A stretch of DNA of 64,000 nt from Streptomyces avicenniae (GTDB lineage Bacteria; Actinomycetota; Actinomycetes; Streptomycetales; Streptomycetaceae). The notes under the pieces were generated by a model. It had not been told where the DNA came from and made no database searches. It saw only the letters and a list, made by a program, of their open reading frames with translations. Where the stretch lies: contig NZ_JOEK01000001.1 of assembly GCF_000719135.1 (NCBI RefSeq), forward strand, positions 186,001-250,000. Direction: 5' to 3'. Positions 8,925-17,255 of the stretch are shown here, piece by piece. A program made the position numbers and the translations under genes. Every line of letters starts with the position of its first letter. Within the stretch, counting starts at the first letter, position 1.

Positions 8925-9827
8925 TCAGGCGCCGGACGCGCCGGGGATCAGCGCGTCGAGCAGTGCCAGGCCCTCAGGCGCGGTCGGCCCGCGCGGCGCC
9001 GCCTCGGGCGGCAGCGCCCGGAAGTCGCGCGGCGCCATGCCGTACGTCGCCCTGAACCGCCGCGAGAAGTGGTAGGCGTCGCCGAAGCCGCTGCGTACGG
9101 CGATCGCGCGCAGCGGCAGGTTGCTGCGCCACAGGAGCGGTTCGGCGCGCGCCAGCCTGATGCGTTCGAGCGCGGCGGCGGGCCCGAGCCCTATGTGCTC
9201 CCTGAACACGCGGCACAGCGTGCTGACCGAGACGCCCGCCGCGTCGGCCAGGTCGGACAGCGGGATGGGCCGCGTGATCCCGTCCGACCACCCCTCGCGT
9301 ACGGCGCGCGCCATCGCCACGACCGGTTCCGGCAGCGCCGCCGGGGGGCCGGCCGCCGGGCCGGGGCCCGCGACGAACGTCGCGAGCAGCAGCCGCAGCG
9401 TCTCCCGTGCGTGCTCCCGCCACCCCGGCGGGCAGGCGCCGCCCAGCCACACCAGGTACTCGCACAGCGCGCCCAGCGGATCGGGCCGCCCGCCCATCGG
9501 CCGCGTGGTCGGCCACCCGGCGTCGTCCACCGGCCCGGCGACGGGCCGGAAGTGGACGTACGCGTGCCGGGTCGTGCGCGCGGGGTCCCAGTGGAAGACG
9601 TCCCGCATGCCGGGCCGTACGAGCAGCAGCGTCCCGGGCACGAGCGGCACGGTCCCGCCGCCCGCCGTCCAGGTGGCGCGGCCGTGCAGCACCCAGACGA
9701 ACTCGTAGCTGCGCGCGTGCCGCGGCCCGAAGGACGAGCCGGGCGGGTAGTCCGCCACCGTCGGGCCCAGCCTGGGGAGCAGTTCGACGGCGTACGGATC
9801 GGCCGCCGCGCCCGGGAGTCCGCTCAT
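8925..9827 (-). CDS. AraC-family regulator with cupin sensor domain
   Basis: A 300-residue regulator. Residues about 20-110 form a cupin-type sensing domain (PLVPGTLLLVRPGM), and the C-terminal 100 residues hold the two AraC helix-turn-helix motifs (LADAAGVSVSTLCRVFREH and IAVRSGFGDAYHFSRRF). ATG 9827 has AGGTGAGG immediately upstream. It starts five bases after the stop of the PhyH-type dioxygenase gene, so the two are one operon. AraC regulators of this layout often sense sugars or aromatic acids; the effector here is unknown. Confidence 0.88.
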   Translation of the reverse strand: MSGLPGAAADPYAVELLPRLGPTVADYPPGSSFGPRHARSYEFVWVLHGRATWTAGGGTVPLVPGTLLLVRPGMRDVFHWDPARTTRHAYVHFRPVAGPVDDAGWPTTRPMGGRPDPLGALCEYLVWLGGACPPGWREHARETLRLLLATFVAGPGPAAGPPAALPEPVVAMARAVREGWSDGITRPIPLSDLADAAGVSVSTLCRVFREHIGLGPAAALERIRLARAEPLLWRSNLPLRAIAVRSGFGDAYHFSRRFRATYGMAPRDFRALPPEAAPRGPTAPEGLALLDALIPGASGA

Positions 9828-9831
9828 CGCC

Positions 9832-10704
9832 TCACCTGTCGCAGCCACCGGCCCTGTCGGGCCGGACACGCGGGCGGCGCACCTCGTCCGTGCCCTTCCA
9901 GCCGTACGGGTCGCGCCCGGAGACCAGGACGATATCGCGGAAGTCCGCGCGCGCCATCCCCACACCCGGCTCGGGCGCAGCCCAGGGCAGCAGCGACTCG
10001 GCGCTCATGTAGTGGCCGACGAGGGCCCGACGGCAGCCGTGGCGGCCGGAGTTGGGCAGCGACTTGTGCAGCAGGTAGCCGTTGAAGAGGAGGACGGAGC
10101 CCGCCGCGATCTCGACCGGCACCGCGTCCTCCTCGCTCCAGGGGAAGCCGTACGACTCCACGGTGCAGTCGTAGCGCGGGTCGTCGTGCTCGCGGTCGGG
10201 GTAGAGGACGCCGGGCCGGTGCGAGCCGGGGACGACCCACAGGCAGCCGTTCTCCGTCGTCGCGTCGTCGAGCGCGATCCAGGCGGCGGTCAGCGAGCGG
10301 TCGCGCGTGGGGATGAACCCCTCGTCCTGGTGCCACGCCTGTCCTGGGCGGCCCTCGGACTTGATGAACAGCATCGACTGCATCGCCTTCACGTTGGGCC
10401 CGATGACCTGCGTCAGCGGATCGACGATCGCCGGATGGCTGATGGTGTCACGCATCAGCTGGGACAGCTTGTGCGGGTAGTGCACGCACAGGAAGCGGCG
10501 CAGCACCTCGTCGTCGGTGTCGTCCGGGCGCACGCCGGCGGCCTGCGCGCCCTCGATCGGGCCGCGTTCGCCGCGGCAGATGGCGACGGCCTCGGCGAGC
10601 AGGCCGTCGATCTCGGGGCGGTCCAGTACGCCTTCGAGGACGACGAAGCCGTCCCTGGCGTAGCGGGACGTGAGGGATTCGGTTGTCGCGGACGCGAGCT
10701 GCAC
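9832..10704 (-). CDS. Phytanoyl-CoA dioxygenase (PhyH) family protein
   Basis: A 290-residue Fe(II)/2-oxoglutarate-dependent dioxygenase. The first two iron ligands are in AWHQDEG (HxD), the third His is in LLHKSLPNSG, and the following Arg suits 2-oxoglutarate binding. It is transcribed divergently from the sugar locus, across about 200 bases, and in an operon with the AraC regulator. Members hydroxylate small molecules or carrier-bound substrates; the substrate here is not evident. GTG 10704 was chosen because AGGGAG precedes it at good spacing and the residues beyond it upstream are low-complexity. Confidence 0.85.
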   Translation of the reverse strand: MQLASATTESLTSRYARDGFVVLEGVLDRPEIDGLLAEAVAICRGERGPIEGAQAAGVRPDDTDDEVLRRFLCVHYPHKLSQLMRDTISHPAIVDPLTQVIGPNVKAMQSMLFIKSEGRPGQAWHQDEGFIPTRDRSLTAAWIALDDATTENGCLWVVPGSHRPGVLYPDREHDDPRYDCTVESYGFPWSEEDAVPVEIAAGSVLLFNGYLLHKSLPNSGRHGCRRALVGHYMSAESLLPWAAPEPGVGMARADFRDIVLVSGRDPYGWKGTDEVRRPRVRPDRAGGCDR

Positions 10705-10837
10705 GGGGTGCTCCCTGCGGGTCGTGGCCGGGTGCGGAGGACCGGCCGGTACCCCCGATCGTCGTGCGCCGCGCGCGCCCCGGTCCATGGCTCGGCCGGG
10801 CACGGGGATGGCGAATCAGGTCACGGGTTCAGGACCC

Positions 10838-10867
10838 TTGACGTTGTCCGAAACATCCGAGTAGCGT
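10838..10867 (+). promoter_or_regulatory. Candidate promoter of the lacI-type sugar operon
   Basis: TTGACG at 10838-10843 and TAGCGT at 10862-10867 with an 18-base spacer fit a housekeeping-type promoter. Transcription would start near 10874, just before the 14-bp palindrome, which is the expected arrangement for repression by roadblock or promoter occlusion. Confidence 0.55.
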
Positions 10868-10880
10868 CAACGGCGTTCAG

Positions 10881-10894
10881 CTAATACGTATTAG
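10881..10894. promoter_or_regulatory. Perfect 14-bp LacI-type operator
   Basis: CTAATACGTATTAG is a perfect palindrome, AT-rich in a GC-rich setting, with the central CG typical of LacI/GalR operators. It lies between the candidate promoter and the GTG start of the regulator gene and abuts its ribosome binding site (GAGAGGGGG), so the regulator very likely represses its own ten-gene operon. Confidence 0.75.
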
Positions 10895-10906
10895 AGAGGG
10901 GGCGAC

Positions 10907-11995
10907 GTGGCCCACTCCCCACGCCGACGGCGGCCGACCCAGGTGGACATCGCCCGGCACGCCGGGGTGTCCCAGGCGACGGTGTCCCTGGTCATCAGCG
11001 GTGGAGCGGCGAGCGACCAGATACCCGAGCCGACGCGCCTGGCCGTCCTTGCGGCGGCGCGGCAGCTCGGCTACTCGGCCAACGTCGCGGCCCGCAGCCT
11101 GAAGGGCGGACGCAACCGGCTGCTCGGGTTGTATACGTTCGAGCCGGTCTTCCCGACCGACCAGCGCGATTTCTACTACCCGTTCCTCCTCGGCGTCGAG
11201 GAGGAGACGGCCGCGCAGGGCTACGACCTGCTGCTGTTCAGCTCGGTGACGTCCGCAGGTGACCGGTCGATCTACGCGGGCGGCGCCAACCGGCTGAAGA
11301 TCGCGGACGGTTGCGTCCTCCTCGGCCGCAGCGTCCGGCGGGCCGAGCTGGCGGCGCTGATCCGCGAGGACTTCCCCTTCGTCTTCATCGGCCGCCGCGA
11401 GGTGGACGACGGCGAACTGTCCTACGTCGCCGCCGACTACGTGACGGCGACCGCCGACCTCGTCGCCGCACTCGTCCGGCTCGGCCACCGCCGCATCCTC
11501 CACCTGCGCGCCCCCGGCGACTCCGAGCCCACCCGTGACCGCGAGAGCGGCTACCGGCGCGGGATCGCCGAGGCCGGACTCCCCGCCGACCACGTCCTGA
11601 TCGAGACCCTGACCGACCCCGCCGACCTGTCGGCCGACCACCTGCGGGCCTGGGCCGACCGCCACGGCGCGACGGCCCTCCTCGTCGAACCCACCGAGGA
11701 CACGCGCCTCGTCGAGGCCCTTGAGGACGCCGCCAGGTCCGGCGGCCTGCGCTTCCCCGACGACCTCTCGCTCGCCCTCCTCGGCGACCCGCCGTCCTGG
11801 ACGCCGGAACTGCGCGACTGGACCCGCTACTCCCTGCCCCGCGCCCGCATGGCGCGCGAGGCGGTCGGCCTCCTGATCGAGCTGCTGGACGACCCGGCGT
11901 CCGCGCCCCGGCAGCTCTCGGTGCCCTGCGCGTTCGTCGCAGGCGACACGATCGGCCCGCCCGTCACCCCGCCCGTGCCAGGGGAGCGGTCATGA
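10907..11995 (+). CDS. LacI-family transcriptional regulator
   Basis: A 362-residue LacI/GalR regulator. The N-terminal helix-turn-helix reads VDIARHAGVSQATVSLVIS and the hinge helix AARSLKGGRNRLLG, followed by a periplasmic-binding-protein-like sensor domain. It is the first gene of the sugar locus and its stop overlaps the first permease start by four bases (ATGA). Self-control through the 14-bp palindrome just upstream is likely, with a transported or processed sugar as inducer. Confidence 0.92.
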   Translation: MAHSPRRRRPTQVDIARHAGVSQATVSLVISGGAASDQIPEPTRLAVLAAARQLGYSANVAARSLKGGRNRLLGLYTFEPVFPTDQRDFYYPFLLGVEEETAAQGYDLLLFSSVTSAGDRSIYAGGANRLKIADGCVLLGRSVRRAELAALIREDFPFVFIGRREVDDGELSYVAADYVTATADLVAALVRLGHRRILHLRAPGDSEPTRDRESGYRRGIAEAGLPADHVLIETLTDPADLSADHLRAWADRHGATALLVEPTEDTRLVEALEDAARSGGLRFPDDLSLALLGDPPSWTPELRDWTRYSLPRARMAREAVGLLIELLDDPASAPRQLSVPCAFVAGDTIGPPVTPPVPGERS

Positions 11996-12921
11996 TCCGC
12001 ATGGTCGTGAAGCGGCTGCTCATCGGCGTGTTCGTCATGTGGGGCGCCGCGTCCCTGATCTTCCTCATCGTCCGCGCGGCGCCCGGCGACCCGGCGTCCG
12101 TCCTGCTCGGCCCCGACGCCGACCGCGAGCAGATACGGCAGCTCCACGCGACGCTGGGCCTCGACCGCCCGCTCCACGAGCAGTACGTCACCTACCTCGG
12201 CGACGTCCTGCGGCTCGACTTCGGCGAGTCGCACCGGCTCGGCCGCCCGGCGATGGACGCGGTGCTGGAACGTTTCCCCGCCACCCTCGAACTCACCCTC
12301 ACCGCCACCACGGTCGCCGTCGTCGCCGGTCTGCTCCTCGGCCTCCTCGCGGGCGCGCGCCCCGGCGGCAGGACCGACCGCGTCGTGTCGGCCGTGACCA
12401 TCGCGCTCCAGTCGTTCCCCACCTTCTGGGTCGGCATCATGGGCGTCCTCCTCTTCGCCCTCACGCTGCGCCTCCTCCCCAGCTCGGGCGTCGGCACACC
12501 GCAGCACATGGTGCTGCCCGCCCTGACGATGGCGCTTCCGTTCATCGCGATCGTCGCCCGCCTCGCCCGCAGCAGCGTCACCGAGACGATGCGCGAGCCG
12601 TACGTCGTCACCGCCCGCTCGAAGGGCCTGACCGAACCCCAGATCCTCCTCGGCCACGCCCTGCGCAACTCCCTGGTGCCGGTCGTCACGATCGTCGGCC
12701 TCCAGATGGGCGCGCTGCTCGGCGGCGCGGTGATCGTCGAGAACGTCTTCGCCTGGCCGGGGCTCGGCTCCCTCGTCGTGGACGCCGTGGCCAACCGCGA
12801 CTACGCCGTCGTCCAGGGCGTCACGCTGCTGATCGCGGGCGCCGTCACCGTGCTCAACCTCGTGGCCGACCTGCTGTGCGCGCAGCTCGACCCGCGCATA
12901 CGGATGGAGGCCGCGGCATGA
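11992..12921 (+). CDS. ABC transporter permease, DppB type
   Basis: A 309-residue inner-membrane permease of the dipeptide/oligopeptide/nickel family. It shows the N-terminal membrane helix (LLIGVFVMWGAASLIFLIV) followed by RAAPGDPA, and the cytoplasmic EAA-type loop VTARSKGLTEPQILLGHALR that contacts the ATPases. About six membrane segments are visible. It overlaps both neighbours by four bases. In actinobacteria such importers also carry oligosaccharides and glycoconjugates, which fits this locus. Confidence 0.92.
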   Translation: MIRMVVKRLLIGVFVMWGAASLIFLIVRAAPGDPASVLLGPDADREQIRQLHATLGLDRPLHEQYVTYLGDVLRLDFGESHRLGRPAMDAVLERFPATLELTLTATTVAVVAGLLLGLLAGARPGGRTDRVVSAVTIALQSFPTFWVGIMGVLLFALTLRLLPSSGVGTPQHMVLPALTMALPFIAIVARLARSSVTETMREPYVVTARSKGLTEPQILLGHALRNSLVPVVTIVGLQMGALLGGAVIVENVFAWPGLGSLVVDAVANRDYAVVQGVTLLIAGAVTVLNLVADLLCAQLDPRIRMEAAA

Positions 12922-13835
12922 CCGCTCCCCCGACAGGACACGAGGCCGCCGCGGCGGCCGTCTCCCCGGCCGTGACCGGGCCGGGCACGAGCACCGCCCG
13001 CCGCCCCGGGCGCCGCGCCGCGACGCTCATCCCCTGCGCCGTCGTCGCCCTGTACGTCCTGGTGGCCCTGATCGGCCCGCTGCTCGTGCCGTACGACCCG
13101 GTCCACACGCCGCTGGAGGACCGGCTGTTGTCGCCCGGTTCCACGACGGCCGACGGCTCGACCGCCTGGCTCGGCACGGACGGCCTCGGCCGCGACGTGC
13201 TCGGCCAGATCGTCCACGGCGCCCGCACGTCCGTCCTCATCGGCGCCGCCACCGTCGGCCTGTCCTGCCTGGTCGGCGTCACCCTCGGCGCGATCGCCGG
13301 GTACGCGCGGGGCTGGGTGGACGCCGTGCTGGCCCGCGTCTTCGACGTCCTGCTCGCCTTCCCCGCCATCCTGCTGGCGATCGTCATCGCCGGGGCCTTC
13401 GACCGCAGCCTGCTGCTGGTGGTCGTCGCGCTGTCGGCGACGGGCTGGATCGCCTTCGCCCGCGTCACGCGCGGCGTGGCCCTGTCCCTGCGCGAACGCC
13501 CGTGGGTGGACGCCGCGCGGGTGATGGGCGTGCCAGGACGGGAGATCCTGCGCCGCCACGTCCTCCCGTTCACGGTGGGGCCCGTCGTCGCCATGGCCAC
13601 GCTGGAATTCGCCCTCGTCGTCCTGGCCGAGGCGGGCCTCAGCTTCCTCGGCATCGGCCTCCCCGCCGACACCCCCTCCTGGGGCCAGACGATCGCGAGC
13701 GGCAAGGAGTACCTGGAGACCGCCTGGTGGATCTCCACGCTCCCCGGCGTCGCGCTCTCCCTCCTCATCATCAGCGTCGGCATCCTCGGCGACCAACTCA
13801 CCGCCCGGCACCGGCACGGACGCCGGTCCGCCTGA
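12918..13835 (+). CDS. ABC transporter permease, DppC type
   Basis: A 305-residue partner permease. After a cytoplasmic N-terminus with Ala/Pro-rich sequence it has the family opening PLLVPYDPVHTPLEDRLLSP, WLGTDGLGRDVL, and the ATPase-contact loop around AARVMGVPGREILRRHVLP. ATG 12918 overlaps the previous stop (ATGA). It completes the heterodimeric channel of the importer. Confidence 0.92.
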   Translation: MTAPPTGHEAAAAAVSPAVTGPGTSTARRPGRRAATLIPCAVVALYVLVALIGPLLVPYDPVHTPLEDRLLSPGSTTADGSTAWLGTDGLGRDVLGQIVHGARTSVLIGAATVGLSCLVGVTLGAIAGYARGWVDAVLARVFDVLLAFPAILLAIVIAGAFDRSLLLVVVALSATGWIAFARVTRGVALSLRERPWVDAARVMGVPGREILRRHVLPFTVGPVVAMATLEFALVVLAEAGLSFLGIGLPADTPSWGQTIASGKEYLETAWWISTLPGVALSLLIISVGILGDQLTARHRHGRRSA

Positions 13836-13879
13836 CCACCCCTCCGCACCACCGCACCAGCGCGACAGGAGAAACACCC

Positions 13880-15424
13880 ATGAACGACAGCAGCGAACGG
13901 AGAACCGGGCGGTTCACCGGCCTGGCCGCCGCCCTGGCGGGCGTCGCCGTGCTCGCCGCCTGCTCGACCACGACCAGCGGCGGCGACACCGAGGGCGCGG
14001 GCGGCGGCGGCACGGGCGAGCTGACCGCCGCGGGCACGTACCCCATCGAGAGCCTCGACCCGCACGGCGCCCAGGGCGCCTCCACCGGCACCCAGTTCGC
14101 GGGCCAGGCCCTCTTCAGCCGCCTCGTGAAGCCCGCCCCCGACGGCACGCTGACCGGCGACCTCGCCGAGTCCTGGGAGCCGAACGCCGACGTCACCGCC
14201 TGGACGTTCACCCTGCGCGACGGCGTGACGTTCAGCGACGGCTCGCCGCTGACCGCCGAGGACGTCGTCGCCTCCTTCGACCGCATGATGGAGCTGAACG
14301 GGCCGAACGCGGGCAACTTCCCCGAGGCCACGATGACCGCCGCGTCCGACACCGAGGTCGTCCTCACGACGCCCGCGCCCGACGCGTCGATCCCCGGCAA
14401 GCTCGTCCTCTTCTACGTGCTCCCTTCCGGCATCGCCGCCGACGACACCGCGTTCTTCAACGACCCGGTCGGCTCAGGCCCGTTCACCGTGGACGGCTTC
14501 ACCCCGGGCGAGACCCTCGAACTCGCCCCCAACCCCGACTACTTCGGCGACACCCCGGCGACCGACCGCGTCGTCGTCCGCAACATCCCCGAACTCTCCG
14601 CCCGCCTCACCGCGCTGCGCACCGGCGAGGTGGACGTCGTCTGGGGCATCCCCGACGACCAGCTCGGCGTCCTGGAGGGCGACGACGGCCTCACCGTCGA
14701 GACGGTCCCGAGCACCGCCGAGTTCACCATGTGGTTCAACTCCTCGGTGCCCGCCCTGGAGGACGCCGCCGTGCGCCGCGCGCTGTGGCAGGCCGTGGAC
14801 TTCGCGACGATCATCGAGCAGCTGTACCCGGAGACGGGCGAGCCGGCCACCGCGCCCGTCACCCCCGTCGTCCTCGGGCACGCCCCGCAGGAGCCCGTCG
14901 CCTTCGACCCCGAGGCGGCGCGCGCGGCCCTGGAGGACGCCGGGTTCGACTTCTCGCAGACGCTGCGCCTCCAGTTCGCCAACGCCGAGTTCCGCCCGTT
15001 CCTCCAGGCGGTCGCCTCCGACCTGGAGGAGATCGGCGTCCGGGTCGAGCCGCTGGAGAAGGAGCAGGCCGTCTTCACCGAGGACCTCCTCGCCCTCAAC
15101 TGGGACATCAACTTCCAGCAGCTCGCCACCCCGACGTTCGACGCCGCGAGCAACCTCGGCCGCCTCTACACCTGCGACGCCGCCCGCACCGGCTACTGCA
15201 ACCCGGAGCTGGACGACCTCCTCGCCCGCGCGGGCGGCAGCGCCGACGAGGCGGAGCGCACCGACCTGTACGGCCAGGCCAGCGAGATCATCTGGAACGA
15301 CGCGGTCGGCATGTACCCGATGACCGTCAGCATCGCCTACGCCTGGAACGCCGACCTGGAGGGCTTCACCCCCGACCCCAGCGGCCTCCCCGACTTCTCG
15401 ACCGTCACGGACGGCGGCTCGTGA
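13880..15424 (+). CDS. ABC transporter substrate-binding lipoprotein
   Basis: A 514-residue solute-binding protein of the SBP_bac_5 (oligopeptide) family. The signal peptide ends in the lipobox VLAAC, followed by a Gly/Thr-rich linker; the family region TAAGTYPIESLDPHGAQG and DLAESWEPNADVTAWTFTLR follow. It captures the substrate outside the membrane and hands it to the two permeases. A GGAGA ribosome binding site precedes ATG 13880. Its stop overlaps the start of the first ATPase gene. Confidence 0.92.
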   Translation: MNDSSERRTGRFTGLAAALAGVAVLAACSTTTSGGDTEGAGGGGTGELTAAGTYPIESLDPHGAQGASTGTQFAGQALFSRLVKPAPDGTLTGDLAESWEPNADVTAWTFTLRDGVTFSDGSPLTAEDVVASFDRMMELNGPNAGNFPEATMTAASDTEVVLTTPAPDASIPGKLVLFYVLPSGIAADDTAFFNDPVGSGPFTVDGFTPGETLELAPNPDYFGDTPATDRVVVRNIPELSARLTALRTGEVDVVWGIPDDQLGVLEGDDGLTVETVPSTAEFTMWFNSSVPALEDAAVRRALWQAVDFATIIEQLYPETGEPATAPVTPVVLGHAPQEPVAFDPEAARAALEDAGFDFSQTLRLQFANAEFRPFLQAVASDLEEIGVRVEPLEKEQAVFTEDLLALNWDINFQQLATPTFDAASNLGRLYTCDAARTGYCNPELDDLLARAGGSADEAERTDLYGQASEIIWNDAVGMYPMTVSIAYAWNADLEGFTPDPSGLPDFSTVTDGGS

Positions 15425-16446
15425 CCCGCGCCGCGACCGCCCGCGCGGCCACGGCCGGTGACGCGGCGGCGCGCGAGGCGTCCGCGCTGACCGTCACCGA
15501 CCTGACCGTCACCCTGCCGCACCCCGGCGGCCGGGTCCGCGTCCTCGACGGCGTCTCGTTCGACGTGCCGCCCGCCACCACCGTCGGCCTGATCGGCGAG
15601 TCCGGCAGCGGCAAGAGCATGACGGCGGGCGCCCTCATGGGCCTGCTCCCCGAGGGCGCCACCACCACGGGAGGGGTCGTGTGGCGCGGCACCGACCTGC
15701 TCACCGCCGACGCCGCCCACCTGCGGCGGGTACGCGGACGGCAGATCGCCATGGTCTTCCAGGACCCGCTGGCCGCCCTCAACCCGACCCAGCGCATCGG
15801 CCGCCAGGTCGGCGAGATCCCGCGCCGCGACGGGCTGTCGCGCGCCGAGGTGCGCCGCCGCGTCATCGACCTCCTCGACCGCGCCGGGATACCCGAGCCG
15901 GAACGCCGCATGCGCGCGTACCCGCACGAGTTCTCCGGCGGCCTGCGGCAGCGCGCCGTCATCGCCATGGCCCTGTCGGGCAACCCCTCGCTGCTGCTGG
16001 CCGACGAGCCGACGACCGCCCTCGACGTCACCGTGCAGGCGCGCATCCTCGCGCTGCTGCGCTCGGTGCAGCGGGCCGAGGGCCTGTCGATGCTGCTCGT
16101 CAGCCACGACCTGCGGGTGGTGTCGCACGTCGCCGAGCGCGTCGTCGTCATGTACGCGGGGCGCGTCGCGGAACAGGGCCCGGCCCGCGAGGTCCTGCGC
16201 CGCCCGGCGCACCCCTACACCCGCGCGCTCGTCGCCAGCGTGCCCGCCGTCCGTACCCGTACGGCGCTCGCCGACCCGCTGCCCGGCGCGCCCGCCACCC
16301 CGGCCGCGCGCCCGTCGGGCTGCCCGTTCCACCCGCGCTGCCCGCTGGCCCGCGAACGGTGCCGCACGGAGGTGCCCGCCCCGCGCGCCGTCGCGGACGG
16401 GCGGCGCAGCGCCTGCCACTTCGCCGAGGAGGTGCTCGGATCGTGA
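15421..16446 (+). CDS. ABC transporter ATPase, DppD type
   Basis: A 341-residue ATPase with Walker A GESGSGKS, signature FSGGLRQRA, Walker B LLLADEPTTALD and the switch His in SHDLRVV. The C-terminal oligopeptide-transporter motif with four cysteines (GCPFHPRCP, then two more Cys) is present. It starts at GTG 15421 overlapping the binding-protein stop and ends overlapping the second ATPase gene, so all importer parts are co-translated. Confidence 0.93.
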   Translation: MTRAATARAATAGDAAAREASALTVTDLTVTLPHPGGRVRVLDGVSFDVPPATTVGLIGESGSGKSMTAGALMGLLPEGATTTGGVVWRGTDLLTADAAHLRRVRGRQIAMVFQDPLAALNPTQRIGRQVGEIPRRDGLSRAEVRRRVIDLLDRAGIPEPERRMRAYPHEFSGGLRQRAVIAMALSGNPSLLLADEPTTALDVTVQARILALLRSVQRAEGLSMLLVSHDLRVVSHVAERVVVMYAGRVAEQGPAREVLRRPAHPYTRALVASVPAVRTRTALADPLPGAPATPAARPSGCPFHPRCPLARERCRTEVPAPRAVADGRRSACHFAEEVLGS

Positions 16447-17255
16447 CCGCCCTGCTCGACGTGCGCGACCTGCGCGTCACGTACGGGCGCCGCCGTGGCG
16501 CCTTCCGCGCCGTGGACGGCGTCAGCCTCACCGTCGCGCCCGAGGAGACGCTCGGCCTGGTCGGCGAGTCGGGCTCGGGCAAGACGACGGTGGCGCGCTG
16601 CGTGGCCGGGCTGATCAGGCCGGACGGGGGCGGCGTCCACTTCGACGGGCAGCCGCTCGGCCCGGTCGGACGGCGGCCCGCCGCGCTCCAGCGCGCCGTC
16701 CAGATGGTGTTCCAGGACCCGAGGTCGTCGCTGAACCCGCGCATGACGGTCGCCGCCGTCATCGGCGAGGCGTGGCGCACCCATCCCTCGGCCGCCCCGG
16801 GCGGCGACCGCGCGGAGGCGCTGCACCGGCTGCTCGCCGACGTGGGCCTCGACGCGTCCACCGCGTCCCGGCGCGCGGGCGACCTGTCGGGCGGCCAGTG
16901 CCAGCGCGTCAGCATCGCGCGGGCCCTGGCGGTCTCGCCGCGGCTGCTCGTCTGCGACGAGGCGGTGTCCGCGCTGGACGTCTCGGTGCAGGCGCAGATC
17001 CTGCGGCTGCTGGACGACCTGCGGCGCGAGCGGAAGCTCGCCCTCCTCTTCATCTCGCACGACCTCGGCGTCGTCCACCAGATCGCCGACCGCGTCGCCG
17101 TGATGCGGCGCGGCGAGGTCGTGGAGGAGGGCCCGGCGGGTGACGTGATGAGCGCGCCGCGGCACGAGTACACCCGGGCGCTCCTCGACGCCGCACTCGA
17201 CCTCGACGACGGCACACCCGAACAGACCGGCACGACAAGGGACTTCCCCGCATGA
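16443..17255 (+). CDS. ABC transporter ATPase, DppF type
   Basis: A 270-residue second ATPase of the importer: Walker A GESGSGKT, signature LSGGQCQRVSIARAL, Walker B LLVCDEAVSALD, switch His in SHDLGVV. It lacks the C-terminal cysteine motif of its partner. GTG 16443 overlaps the preceding stop, and its own stop overlaps the glycosidase start (ATGA). Confidence 0.93.
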   Translation: MTALLDVRDLRVTYGRRRGAFRAVDGVSLTVAPEETLGLVGESGSGKTTVARCVAGLIRPDGGGVHFDGQPLGPVGRRPAALQRAVQMVFQDPRSSLNPRMTVAAVIGEAWRTHPSAAPGGDRAEALHRLLADVGLDASTASRRAGDLSGGQCQRVSIARALAVSPRLLVCDEAVSALDVSVQAQILRLLDDLRRERKLALLFISHDLGVVHQIADRVAVMRRGEVVEEGPAGDVMSAPRHEYTRALLDAALDLDDGTPEQTGTTRDFPA

